Shown here: positions 51,834-60,099 of the stretch, one piece after another
How positions within the stretch are numbered: position 1 is the stretch's first letter
Layout of the letters: every line of letters starts with the position of its first letter
Notes under the pieces: model-generated
The model's database searches: none
What the model saw: the letters and a program-made list of their open reading frames with translations, nothing else
What the model was told of the DNA's origin: nothing
Position numbers and translations under genes: made by a program
From: Myxococcales bacterium
Lineage (GTDB): Bacteria; Myxococcota_A; Polyangia; Polyangiales; Ga0077539
Assembly: GCA_030652255.1 (NCBI GenBank)
Contig: JAUSAZ010000144.1
Coordinates: forward strand, 173,054-237,053
Length of the DNA: 64,000 nucleotides
Direction of reading: 5' to 3'

Positions 51834-53738
51834 TCAGAGGCCGATGCGCACCGGGCGCGTGGCGGTGGAGGGCGCGAGCTTCACCCACACCCAGCGCGTG
51901 GAGGCTTCCACCCAGAAGCCCTCGGTGGCGGCGTCGAAGGCCTCGCGCGTGTCGTGGCGGGTCACCCGCGCGTTGTCGACGCTCACCGCCCGCGCGCCCG
52001 GGTCGAAGCGCACCCGCAGCAGCACCGGCGTCGCGACCGGGCCGATGGAGAGCGTCGCCGAGTCGAGGCCCCGCAGCGCCGTCACCGGCGACGGGGTCGC
52101 GCCCTCGTGCAGGTTGAAGGTGGTCATGCTCGTGTCGGGGTAGATCAGGATCGTGAGCGCGCCGCGGCCCGAGGCGTTGCCGAAGCCCAGCGAGGCGTCC
52201 TCCAGGTTGAGCGGGATGATCGCGCCCGAGCGCACCCAGATCGGGATCTGCTGGATGTTGGTGTACTCCTGGTCCTCGATGACGCGGCCGCCCGCGAAGG
52301 AGGGCGCGTCCTGGTTCCACCAGCTGTACCAGGCGCCCGTCGGAATGGAGATGTTGCGCCGCCCGGTGGCGTCGAGGATGGGCGCCACCAGGAAGGCCGG
52401 GCCCAGTCGATAGGTGTAGTTGCGGGGCCAGTTCACCATGTCGCCGAAGGGCTGCACGATGGGGGGACCGCCCGCGTAGGCCTCCTCGGCCAGCGCGTAG
52501 AGGTACGGCACCAGCGCGTGGTGGAGCTTCGAGTAGTACCGGTAGATGTTGGTGATCTCCTCGGCGCGCTCGGGCACGGTCCACGGCGTCAGGTTGCCGC
52601 GGCCGTGCAGCTGCATGAAGGGGCTCATCGCGCCGACCGCCGTCCAGCGGGCGAAGTTCACCGCGTCGAAGGGGATCTCGGTCATGAGGTTGCGGTCGTC
52701 GCGGTCGAGGTAGCCGCCCACGTCCGAGCCGATCATCACGTAGCCCGCCGCCGCCGAGCGGAACATGTGGTCGAGCGCGTCTTCGAGGCCGATCCAGTCG
52801 CGGCGGTTGTCGCCCACCCACGCGACGGGCGCGTGCTCGCGCCGCGCGAAGAAGCGCCCTGGGAACTGATACGACTCGTCCCAGGGGCGCACCATGGTGA
52901 CGAACTCACGGCCGCGGCGCTGTACCCCGTAGGCCAGGAAGTCCCGGTAGTAGGCCTCGCTGTACTCCTGGTGGGCCCGGTCGCCCGCCGCGGTGCGCAC
53001 GGTGTTGCCGGTGACGTAGCTCTCGCCGAAGTCGAGCTTCCAGCCGTCGATGCCCGCGTCGAGCACCCGGTTCTGCTGCTCGTGCCACCACGCCCGGGCG
53101 CGCGGGTTGAAGAAGTCCACGCCCGCGCCGCGGCCCTTCCACCACGTGTAGAGCTGCCCGTCGTTGACGTAGAACTGGCACCGCAGCCCTTCGGCGAAGT
53201 TGGCCGCCGGGCCCATGTAGAGGTCCCCGCCGGTCTCCAGGTCGTAGCCCGACTGGTTCACCATCTGGGTCATCCAGAGCACGATGCGCACGTTGCGGGT
53301 GTGCAGGTCGGTGACCAGGCGGTCGAAGTCGGGGTAGCGCGTCGGCGACGGCTGGAAGGTGTTGTAGTGGGTCTCCCACGGGCTATCGAGCACCACCGCG
53401 CCGACGGGGATGTCGCGCTCGCGGAAGCCGTCGACGAAGGCGTAGGTGTCCGCGGTGGTGGAGATGTCCTTGGAGATCCACGGCTCGAAGGCCCAGCGCG
53501 GCGTGTGGATGGGCGGCACGGGCACATCCTCGACGGCCGCGTCGTAGGTGCACGCCCCGGCGTCGGGGAGCGCCTCGACGTCGGCCTCGACGCCCGCGTC
53601 GGAGGCCACGACGATGTCCGTCGGGGCCGCGTCGGCGCGGCCCGTGTCGGGGGGGCCCGCGTCGACGGCGACCGCCGCGGTGTTGCTGCAACCGAGGGCC
53701 GCGAAGACGATGGGGAGGAGGGTCCGGGCGCGCATCAC
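51834..53738 (-). CDS. Glycoside hydrolase family 31 lipoprotein
   Basis: 634 residues. The signal MMRARTLLPIVFAALGC has its lipobox Cys at 17. An Asp/Pro/Ala linker (about 25-75) leads directly into the (beta/alpha)8 barrel (RWAFEPWISKDIS). The nucleophile is D236 (GWKLDFGE) and the acid/base is D310 (WVGDNRRDW). RPWDESYQFPGRFFARR and GYVMIGSDVGGY are further GH31 landmarks, and beta domains follow. The N-terminal beta-sandwich domain usual in GH31 is missing and replaced by the linker. It probably cleaves alpha-glycosides at the cell surface; the sugar is unknown. Confidence 0.88.
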   Translation of the reverse strand: MMRARTLLPIVFAALGCSNTAAVAVDAGPPDTGRADAAPTDIVVASDAGVEADVEALPDAGACTYDAAVEDVPVPPIHTPRWAFEPWISKDISTTADTYAFVDGFRERDIPVGAVVLDSPWETHYNTFQPSPTRYPDFDRLVTDLHTRNVRIVLWMTQMVNQSGYDLETGGDLYMGPAANFAEGLRCQFYVNDGQLYTWWKGRGAGVDFFNPRARAWWHEQQNRVLDAGIDGWKLDFGESYVTGNTVRTAAGDRAHQEYSEAYYRDFLAYGVQRRGREFVTMVRPWDESYQFPGRFFARREHAPVAWVGDNRRDWIGLEDALDHMFRSAAAGYVMIGSDVGGYLDRDDRNLMTEIPFDAVNFARWTAVGAMSPFMQLHGRGNLTPWTVPERAEEITNIYRYYSKLHHALVPYLYALAEEAYAGGPPIVQPFGDMVNWPRNYTYRLGPAFLVAPILDATGRRNISIPTGAWYSWWNQDAPSFAGGRVIEDQEYTNIQQIPIWVRSGAIIPLNLEDASLGFGNASGRGALTILIYPDTSMTTFNLHEGATPSPVTALRGLDSATLSIGPVATPVLLRVRFDPGARAVSVDNARVTRHDTREAFDAATEGFWVEASTRWVWVKLAPSTATRPVRIGL

Positions 53739-53805
53739 GGCGTTGCTCGATCTCGGTCCCCGGGGGAATCGCCTCCGGAGCCCGTCGTGGGAGGGAGGGT
53801 TCGGG

Positions 53806-55119
53806 TCAGTCGTAGTACTCGAGGCCGAGGTGGGTGATGAGCTCGACGCCCTTCATCCAGCGCAGGGTGTTCTTGAGCTTCATCAGCTGGATGAAGAGGT
53901 CGTGCTCGGGGTAGAGCTCGGGGGCCGTCATCGGGCTCTTGAAGTAGAAGCTCAGCCACTCCTGCACCCCCGACATGCCCGCGCGCTGCGCGAGGTCGAG
54001 GAAGAGCGCGAGGTCGAGCACGATGGGCGCCGCGAGGATGGAGTCGCGGCAGAGGAAATCGATCTTGATCTGCATCGGGTAGTTGAGCCACCCGAAGATA
54101 TCGATGTTGTCCCAGCCCTCCTTGTTGTCGCCGCGCGGGGGGTAGTAGTTGATGCGCACGACGTGGGAGTAGTTGCCGTAGAGCTTGGGATAGAGGTGCG
54201 GCTGGAAGATGTGCTCCAGCACCCCGAGCTTGGAGACCTCCTTGGACTTGAAGCTCTCCGGGTCGTCGAGCACCTCGCCGTCGCGGTTGCCCAGGATGTT
54301 GGTGCTGTACCAGCCGTCGAGGCCCAGCAGCCGCGCCTTGAAGCCCGGCGCGAGGATGGTCTTCATGAGCGTCTGGCCGGTCTTGAAGTCCTTGCCCGCG
54401 ATGGGCACCGACTCACGGCGGGCGAGCTCGTGCAGGGCCGGGAAGTCCACCGAGAGGTTGGGCGCCCCGTTGGCGTACGGCACCCCTGAGCGCAGGCACG
54501 CGTAGGCGTAGATGGCGCTCGGGGCGATGTCGTCGGAGCTGTCGCGCAGGCCCTGCTCGAAGGCCTCGAGGGTCTCGTGCACGGCGGTGGGGGCGCGCCA
54601 GGTCTCCGTCGAGCCGCACCACACGGCCACGCAGCGGTCGACGCCGCGCTCGACCTTGAAGCGGGCGATGTCCTCCATGAGCTGCTCGGCGAGGTGCATC
54701 TTGGACGTGCCGGTCTTCACGTTGACGCCGTCGATGCGCTTCACGTACCCGGGGTCGAACACCGCCTTCATGGGGTGGATGCCCTCGAGGAAATCCTTCA
54801 CCAGCGCGAGGTGCTCCTTGGAGAGCACGCCGGCCTTGGACGCGGCGGTGTATGCGCTGTCGGGGAAGATGTCCCAGGCGCCGAACTCCACGCTCGCCAG
54901 CGGCGCCAGCGGGACGAAATCTCCGATGCGCGGCGAGGTGGCGTCGGTGCGCTTGCCGACGCGGATGGTGCCCATCTGGGTGAGCGAGCCGACGGGCTCG
55001 GCGAGGCCGCGGCGGATCATCTCCACGCCGGCGATGAACGTGGTGGCGACGGCGCCGAGGCCGGGGAGCAGGATGCCCAGGCGGCCGGAGACGGGACGGA
55101 GATCGGGCGGTGTCTTCAT
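53806..55119 (-). CDS. ino1: myo-Inositol-1-phosphate synthase (inositol-3-phosphate synthase)
   Basis: 437 residues. The NAD-binding start LGILLPGLGAVATTFIAGVE, the SLTQMG block, VWCGSTETW, SGVPYANGAPNLSVDFPAL, and the catalytic region AGKDFKTGQTLMKTILAPGF with STNILGNRDGEVL are all diagnostic of MIPS. It converts glucose-6-phosphate to inositol-1-phosphate with NAD. It is shorter than the eukaryotic enzyme (about 510-530), like other bacterial types. A TAGGGT element lies 12 bases upstream of the ATG at 55119. It is the source of inositol for the putative headgroup cluster downstream on the plus strand. Confidence 0.95.
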   Translation of the reverse strand: MKTPPDLRPVSGRLGILLPGLGAVATTFIAGVEMIRRGLAEPVGSLTQMGTIRVGKRTDATSPRIGDFVPLAPLASVEFGAWDIFPDSAYTAASKAGVLSKEHLALVKDFLEGIHPMKAVFDPGYVKRIDGVNVKTGTSKMHLAEQLMEDIARFKVERGVDRCVAVWCGSTETWRAPTAVHETLEAFEQGLRDSSDDIAPSAIYAYACLRSGVPYANGAPNLSVDFPALHELARRESVPIAGKDFKTGQTLMKTILAPGFKARLLGLDGWYSTNILGNRDGEVLDDPESFKSKEVSKLGVLEHIFQPHLYPKLYGNYSHVVRINYYPPRGDNKEGWDNIDIFGWLNYPMQIKIDFLCRDSILAAPIVLDLALFLDLAQRAGMSGVQEWLSFYFKSPMTAPELYPEHDLFIQLMKLKNTLRWMKGVELITHLGLEYYD

Positions 55120-55157
55120 GGAAGGGCGCGGACCCTAACAGACGCCCGCCGCAACCA

Positions 55158-56402
55158 TCAACGCGCCTCGACCCCCCCGGAGGCGCTCTCGGGCACCGCG
55201 GCCCAGAGCGGGAGCGCCGCGAGGGCGGCGAGCGCGGCGGCGAGGCTCCAGCCCTGCAACCACCCGTGGCCGATGAGGGCGCCGGCGAGCAGCGGGGCGA
55301 TGATCTGCGCCACGGAGGTGATGGACTGCGTGAGGCCGAGCACGACGCCCTGCTCGTCGCGGTGGCACTGCTGGGTGATCATCGCCGTGAGGGGCGCGCG
55401 CAGGATGCTCGACGACACGGCGGAGAGGGTGGCGCTCACGAGCAGCAGCGGGAGCGCGTAGGACTGCCCGAGCACGAGGTAGGCGACGCCGGCGCAGGCG
55501 AAGCCGAAGCCCACCATCGGGCGCTCGCCGAAGCGGCGCACGAGGCGCCCGACGAGGCCGCCCTGGAGCAGGATGCCCAGGAAGCCCGAATACGCGAACA
55601 CGTAACCGACCTCCCGCACGCCCCACGGGGCGCCGAGCGGGGTGTGCATCCGGCGCTCGGCGAAGAGGGCGAAGCCGGAGGTGAAGAGGGAGAAGGAGAA
55701 GGCGAAGCAGAAGAAGAGGGCGAGCAGGGTGCCGAGGATGGGTCGCCGGAAGTACACGGCGTAGCCCGACCAGGAGAACACGTTGAGCCTGCGGCCCGCG
55801 GGGGGCGGCGGCCCGGCGACCTCGCCCTCCGGGGCGGCGTTGGCGGCGTCGACCTGCTCGCGCGTGGGCTCCTTCAGGAGCAGGGCCGTGGCGGCGATGC
55901 TGGTCGCGGAGAGCCCGGCGGCGGCGTAGACGGGCCAGCGGGGGTCGTGCTGCGCGAGCCAGCCGGAGATGGCGGGACCGAGGAGGAAGCCGAGGCCGAA
56001 GGAGATGCCGATGACGGCGAAGGCCCGCGCGCGGTGGGCGGGGGGCGTGACGTCGGTGATGTAGGCCTGGGCGATGGTGAGGTTGCCCGCGGTGGCGCCG
56101 TCGATGACCCGCGCGAGGAAGACCACCCAGAGCACCTCGGCGCGGGCGAGCATGAGGAAGCCGAAGAAGGTCCCGACCTGGGAGATGAGCAGGAGGGGGC
56201 GGCGGCCGTAGCGGTCGGAGAGCTGGCCGAGCACCGGGCCCGAGAGGAGCTGGCAGGCCGCGAAGGTGGCGCCGAGGAGGCCGACCACCATCGGGGAGGC
56301 GCCAAAATGCTCGGCGTAGAAGGGCAGGAGCGGGAGAATGAGCGTGAGCCCGAGGACGTCGACGAGGATGACGAGGAAGATCGGGATCAGGGCGGAGGAC
56401 AT
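55158..56402 (-). CDS. MFS multidrug/tetracycline-type exporter
   Basis: 414 residues with twelve TMs. The N-terminal IPIFLVILVDVLGLTLILPL and motif A GQLSDRYGRRPLLL between TM2 and TM3 are the TetA(B)-family signature. A cytoplasmic central loop (about 195-225, Glu/Pro-rich) follows TM6. LGLTQSITSVAQIIAPLLAG near TM11 is also typical of the DHA1 group. It exports an unknown drug or metabolite by proton antiport. It lies 38 bases upstream of ino1 on the same strand. Confidence 0.88.
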   Translation of the reverse strand: MSSALIPIFLVILVDVLGLTLILPLLPFYAEHFGASPMVVGLLGATFAACQLLSGPVLGQLSDRYGRRPLLLISQVGTFFGFLMLARAEVLWVVFLARVIDGATAGNLTIAQAYITDVTPPAHRARAFAVIGISFGLGFLLGPAISGWLAQHDPRWPVYAAAGLSATSIAATALLLKEPTREQVDAANAAPEGEVAGPPPPAGRRLNVFSWSGYAVYFRRPILGTLLALFFCFAFSFSLFTSGFALFAERRMHTPLGAPWGVREVGYVFAYSGFLGILLQGGLVGRLVRRFGERPMVGFGFACAGVAYLVLGQSYALPLLLVSATLSAVSSSILRAPLTAMITQQCHRDEQGVVLGLTQSITSVAQIIAPLLAGALIGHGWLQGWSLAAALAALAALPLWAAVPESASGGVEAR

Positions 56403-56605
56403 AGGAGGGCGTGCGCACCGATGCACCGGATGGGTGGACCGGCGCAAGGGGCCTCCGGTGGCGGGGAGCCGGCGCGAAGGCCGAGCCGCAACTCGTCCGC
56501 AGGGTCGTGTCGGGCGCGAGGCCCCTCGCCGAAGCGATCGACCCGGAGTAGGGCGTCGGGTCGATCAGACCGTGGAGCCCCCCCCACCGATCGAGCGCGA
56601 CGACG

Positions 56606-57100
56606 ATGGACACCCGATTCGAACACCGCATCGCCCGTGACCCCGCCCTCGTCGAGGCCACGCTGCTCTCCGCCGACTTCGCGTCCGCGCTCGCGCAGCG
56701 ATGCCCGGTGCTCGCCGAGGCCCGGGTGCTCGACCTCGTCGCGCGAGGCGACGCCGTCGAGCGGGTGACCCGCCTCCGCGCCCGCGCCGGGGCGCTCGGG
56801 GGCCCCTTCGGGCTGCTCCCCGCGCTCGCCTGGACCGAGCGGGTGTGGTGGTCCCGCCGCGCCCACGAGGGGCGCTTCGAGGTGACCCCGGAGCTTCCGT
56901 CTGCGCTCTCCCAAAGGGTGTGCTGCGAGGGGAGCTACGCGCTCCTGCCCGACGGCGACGGCGCCACGCTTCGGCGCGTCGACGTGGCGCTCACCATCCG
57001 CGCGCCCTGGGTCGCCGGCGCGGCGGAGGCCCGCATTGCGGGGATGCTCCGCGCGCTCTTCGACGCCGAGGCCGCGCTGCTCGAGAGGGGGGACGGTTGA
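56606..57100 (+). CDS. DUF2505-like SRPBCC-fold protein
   Basis: 164 residues, soluble, beginning MDTRFEHRIARDPALVEATL. The length and layout (an N-terminal strand, FEHRIA-type; a long central beta region; and a C-terminal helix with AEARIAGMLRALFDAEAALL) fit the DUF2505/START-like family, which binds hydrophobic ligands. The last codon overlaps the TTG start of the lycopene cyclase gene, so the two are coupled. The assignment is tentative. Confidence 0.5.
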   Translation: MDTRFEHRIARDPALVEATLLSADFASALAQRCPVLAEARVLDLVARGDAVERVTRLRARAGALGGPFGLLPALAWTERVWWSRRAHEGRFEVTPELPSALSQRVCCEGSYALLPDGDGATLRRVDVALTIRAPWVAGAAEARIAGMLRALFDAEAALLERGDG

Positions 57101-58269
57101 GCGACGGCACCGTGTACGACGTGGTGATCCTCGGCGCGGGCGTGGCGGGACTCTGCCTCGCGCGGGCGCTGCTCGACGCGGGCGGGCCGTGGTCGATCCT
57201 GCTCGTCGATGGGGCGCGGGACGAGGACGATCTCCGCGCGCTCTCGCTCTGGACCTCCGGTCCAACCCCCGTCGATGACCTCGTGCGCCACCAGTGGACG
57301 CGCCTCCTGGTCGCCGACGGTCGGGGCGAGCCGCAGGTGGCGCAGCTCGTGACCCACCGCTACCAGACGCTCTTCTTCGCCGACCTGCAGCGCGCCGTGA
57401 AGGCCGCCCTCGGCGCCGACCCCCGCCACCGGGTCGTCGACGGGCAGGCCGGAGCGCTGCGCACCGTGGCCGACGGCGTGGAGGTCGAGGTCGGGGCGGA
57501 GACCCTCCGGGCGCGGTGGGCCTTCGACGGCCGCTTTCGCCGGACTGGCTTCGGTGACGGGAGCGCGTCCCCGCTCTGGCAGCACTTCCACGGTCTCCTC
57601 GTGCGCAGCGCGACGGACGCATTCGATCCCTCGACGGTGGTCTTCCTCGACTTCCGCAGCGAGCTGCCGCCGGGGACGGCCTTCGTGTACCTGCTCCCCT
57701 TCAACAAGCGCGAGGCGCTGGTCGAGCTGGTGACCCTCCACCCCGTCGACGCCGAAGGGGTGCTGCGGCGCTACCTCACGCGCGTGCACGGCGCCGGGGT
57801 GGTCGAGGTCGTCGACCGCGAAGGGGGAGTGAGCCCGCTCACGGCGCGCCGCTTCGATCCCTTCGACGGGCCGCGCACCCGGCGCATCGGCATCCCCGCG
57901 GGGCGCATGAAGGCCTCCACGGGCTACGCGCTGACGCGCATCCTCGACGACACCGCGGCGATCGTGCGCTCGCTCCAGACCCGCGGGCACCCGATGGTGC
58001 GGCCGCCCGGGCGGAGGCTCTACCGCCTGCTGGACGCGGTGTTCCTGACGCTGTGGGCGCGCTGGCCCGAGCGGATGCCCACGGTCTTCGCGGCGTTGTT
58101 CACCCGCGTGCCCGCCGACGGGGTGCTGCGCTTCCTCGACGAGCGCGCCACCATCCGGGACCTCGCGACGATCCTCGCCCGCCTGCCGTGGGCGCCCTTC
58201 CTCCGCGCGCTCCTCGCCTGGATCATCGGCTCGCTCACCGGGCGCGGCCCGCACCCCCGGGGCCCCTGA
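57097..58269 (+). CDS. crtY: Lycopene beta-cyclase family flavoprotein
   Basis: 390 residues from a TTG at 57097 overlapping the preceding stop (TTGA). The dinucleotide motif VVILGAGVAGLCLARAL near the N-terminus is followed by FDGRFRR, the WQHFHGLLV substrate loop, the FVYLLPFNKREALVELVTL block containing the catalytic acid region of CrtY-type cyclases, and IPAGRMKASTGYALTRI. It would fold the ends of lycopene into rings and use reduced flavin non-oxidatively. No other carotenoid gene is near, so the rest of the pathway must be elsewhere. The C-terminus is basic. Confidence 0.85.
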   Translation: MSDGTVYDVVILGAGVAGLCLARALLDAGGPWSILLVDGARDEDDLRALSLWTSGPTPVDDLVRHQWTRLLVADGRGEPQVAQLVTHRYQTLFFADLQRAVKAALGADPRHRVVDGQAGALRTVADGVEVEVGAETLRARWAFDGRFRRTGFGDGSASPLWQHFHGLLVRSATDAFDPSTVVFLDFRSELPPGTAFVYLLPFNKREALVELVTLHPVDAEGVLRRYLTRVHGAGVVEVVDREGGVSPLTARRFDPFDGPRTRRIGIPAGRMKASTGYALTRILDDTAAIVRSLQTRGHPMVRPPGRRLYRLLDAVFLTLWARWPERMPTVFAALFTRVPADGVLRFLDERATIRDLATILARLPWAPFLRALLAWIIGSLTGRGPHPRGP

Positions 58270-58331
58270 TCGGTGGGTCCCCGACCGGCGTGACCCCTCC
58301 CCCCCCGCCGTGTTACCCCTCCGCCGCTCCG

Positions 58332-59261
58332 ATGGCCGACCTCAGCTTCCGCGCGACGATCAAGCCCGTGGAGGTCGAAGAGCTCATCGACCTCTTCGTC
58401 CACCGCCCGCTCGCGCACCTCATCGCCCGCGCGGCCTACCCCACCGCGGTCACGCCCGACCAGCTCACCCTCCTCTCGATGTTCGTCGGCATCGCGGCCG
58501 GCTGGTGCGCCTGGTCGTCGCTGTCCCAGGGCGCGGGCTACCTCGCGGCGGGCGGCGCGCTGCTCATCGCCTCGGCCGTGGTCGACTGCTCCGACGGCCA
58601 GCTCGCCCGCATGCGCCAGTCGAGCTCGCGCTTCGGCCGCATGCTCGACGGCCTCGTCGACGCCATCGTGCAGGCCGCGGTCATCCCCCCGGTGCTCGCC
58701 CACCTCTGGATGGAGCACCGCGCCGACGCCCGAGGCCCGCTGCCGTGGCTCGCGCTCGGGCTCGTCGCCGCCGTCACGGGCGCGATGCACACCACCCTCT
58801 ACGACCACTTCAAGAACGTCTACCTCGTGCAGACGCAGCCCACCCGCCGCGAGGGCAACGACGACCCCGAGGACGTCGAGGCCCAGTACGCCGGGCTCAA
58901 GTCCCAGGGCCTCCGGCTCTTCGACGCCGTCCGCTTCTTCCTCTACCGCCGCTACGTCCCGCAGCAGCGCGCCCTGCTCGGGTGGATCGACCCGTCCATC
59001 CCCGCGCGCTTCCGCGACATGCCCGAGTACTCCCTCGAGCGCGCCGCGCGCTTCCGCATCCTCCACCGCGGCGTCATGCGCGCGTGGAGCTTCTACGGCA
59101 TCGGAACCCACATCTTCGGCCTCGGCGTCGCCATGCTCACCGACCACCTGAGCACGTACATCTTCTTCCGGGCGGTGGTGTTCAACCTCGGGCTGCTCGC
59201 GCTCGTGCCCGCCCAGCGCCGCGCCTCGCGCGCCTTCTTCACCCGCGAGGGGATGTCATGA
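58332..59261 (+). CDS. CDP-alcohol phosphatidyltransferase family membrane protein
   Basis: 309 residues, larger than most (about 190-220). After a soluble start (about 1-50) with LIDLFVHRPLAHLIARAAYP, the complete CDP-OH-P motif appears in TM3: DCSDGQLARMR..GRMLDGLVD (D-x2-DG-x2-AR-x8-G-x3-D-x3-D). It is followed by about four more TMs and a cytoplasmic insertion with RFFLYRRYVPQQRALL (about 200-235). It transfers a phosphoalcohol from a CDP-linked donor to an alcohol or lipid. The adjacent nucleotidyltransferase gene overlaps by ATGA, so the two enzymes are coupled and this one likely uses its product. Confidence 0.88.
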   Translation: MADLSFRATIKPVEVEELIDLFVHRPLAHLIARAAYPTAVTPDQLTLLSMFVGIAAGWCAWSSLSQGAGYLAAGGALLIASAVVDCSDGQLARMRQSSSRFGRMLDGLVDAIVQAAVIPPVLAHLWMEHRADARGPLPWLALGLVAAVTGAMHTTLYDHFKNVYLVQTQPTRREGNDDPEDVEAQYAGLKSQGLRLFDAVRFFLYRRYVPQQRALLGWIDPSIPARFRDMPEYSLERAARFRILHRGVMRAWSFYGIGTHIFGLGVAMLTDHLSTYIFFRAVVFNLGLLALVPAQRRASRAFFTREGMS

Positions 59262-59980
59262 CCACCGCCATCCTGCTGGTGGCGGGCGTCGGCAGCCGGC
59301 TGCGCCCGCTCACCGACCACCGTCCCAAGTGCCTCGTCCCCATCGGCGACGAGACCATCCTCGCCCGCCAGGTGCGGCTGCTCGCCGCCGCGGGCGTCAC
59401 CCGCCTCGTGCTCTCCACCGGCTTCGCCGCCGAGGCCGTGCACGCCGCGCTCGCCCACGCGCCGCTGCCCGTCACCTTCGTGCACAACCCCGACTACGCC
59501 AGCACCCAGAACATCGTGTCGCTCCACCGGGCGCTCGCGGTCGTCGACGCGGGCGACGTGGTGAAGCTCGACGGCGACGTGGTGTTCACCGAGGCTCTCT
59601 TGCCGCGGGTGCTTCGCCGGAGCGATGGGGCGGTGGTGGCCGTCGACGACCGGCAGCCGGTGCGCGACGAGGCCATGAAGGTGCGCGCGGTCGGCGGCGC
59701 CGCGGTGGACTTCGGCAAGGGCATTCCGCCCGCCGACGCGATGGGCGAGTCCATCGGCGTCGAGTGGTTCGGCGACGCGGCGCGCGGCGAGCTCGGCGCC
59801 GCCGTGGCCGCGGCCGTCGGGGCCGGGCGCACCCAGCTCTACTACGAAGACGTCTACGCCGAGGTCATCGCGCGCGGCGTAAGGATGGCCTGCGTGGGCG
59901 TCGGCGACCTGCCCTGGACGGAGGTCGACGACCCCTCCGACCTCGCTCGGGCAGTGGCCCTGGTGCGCGCCGCTGGTTGA
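59258..59980 (+). CDS. LicC-like sugar/choline-phosphate nucleotidyltransferase
   Basis: 240 residues. The NTP-transferase P-loop LLVAGVGSRLRPLTDHRPKCL begins at residue 6. The metal-binding DGD (VKLDGDVVF), the HNPDYASTQNIVSLHRAL stretch, and Tyr-rich YYEDVYAEVI near the end resemble LicC-type CTP:phosphocholine cytidylyltransferases and N-acetylglucosamine-1-phosphate uridylyltransferases. It activates a phosphorylated alcohol or sugar with a nucleotide. The start overlaps the CDP-alcohol transferase stop (ATGA). A gap of 119 bases precedes the fusion gene. Confidence 0.85.
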   Translation: MTTAILLVAGVGSRLRPLTDHRPKCLVPIGDETILARQVRLLAAAGVTRLVLSTGFAAEAVHAALAHAPLPVTFVHNPDYASTQNIVSLHRALAVVDAGDVVKLDGDVVFTEALLPRVLRRSDGAVVAVDDRQPVRDEAMKVRAVGGAAVDFGKGIPPADAMGESIGVEWFGDAARGELGAAVAAAVGAGRTQLYYEDVYAEVIARGVRMACVGVGDLPWTEVDDPSDLARAVALVRAAG

Positions 59981-60099
59981 TTGCGACGCCGAGGCCGACC
60001 GTGTTAGAGCCGCGCGGTTGAAACGGGAGCGGCCGAGGAGGCCAACCCCGCAGCTGACGTTCGGCGAAAGACCGGTGGCTTCGTGAGGCGTGTGATTCC

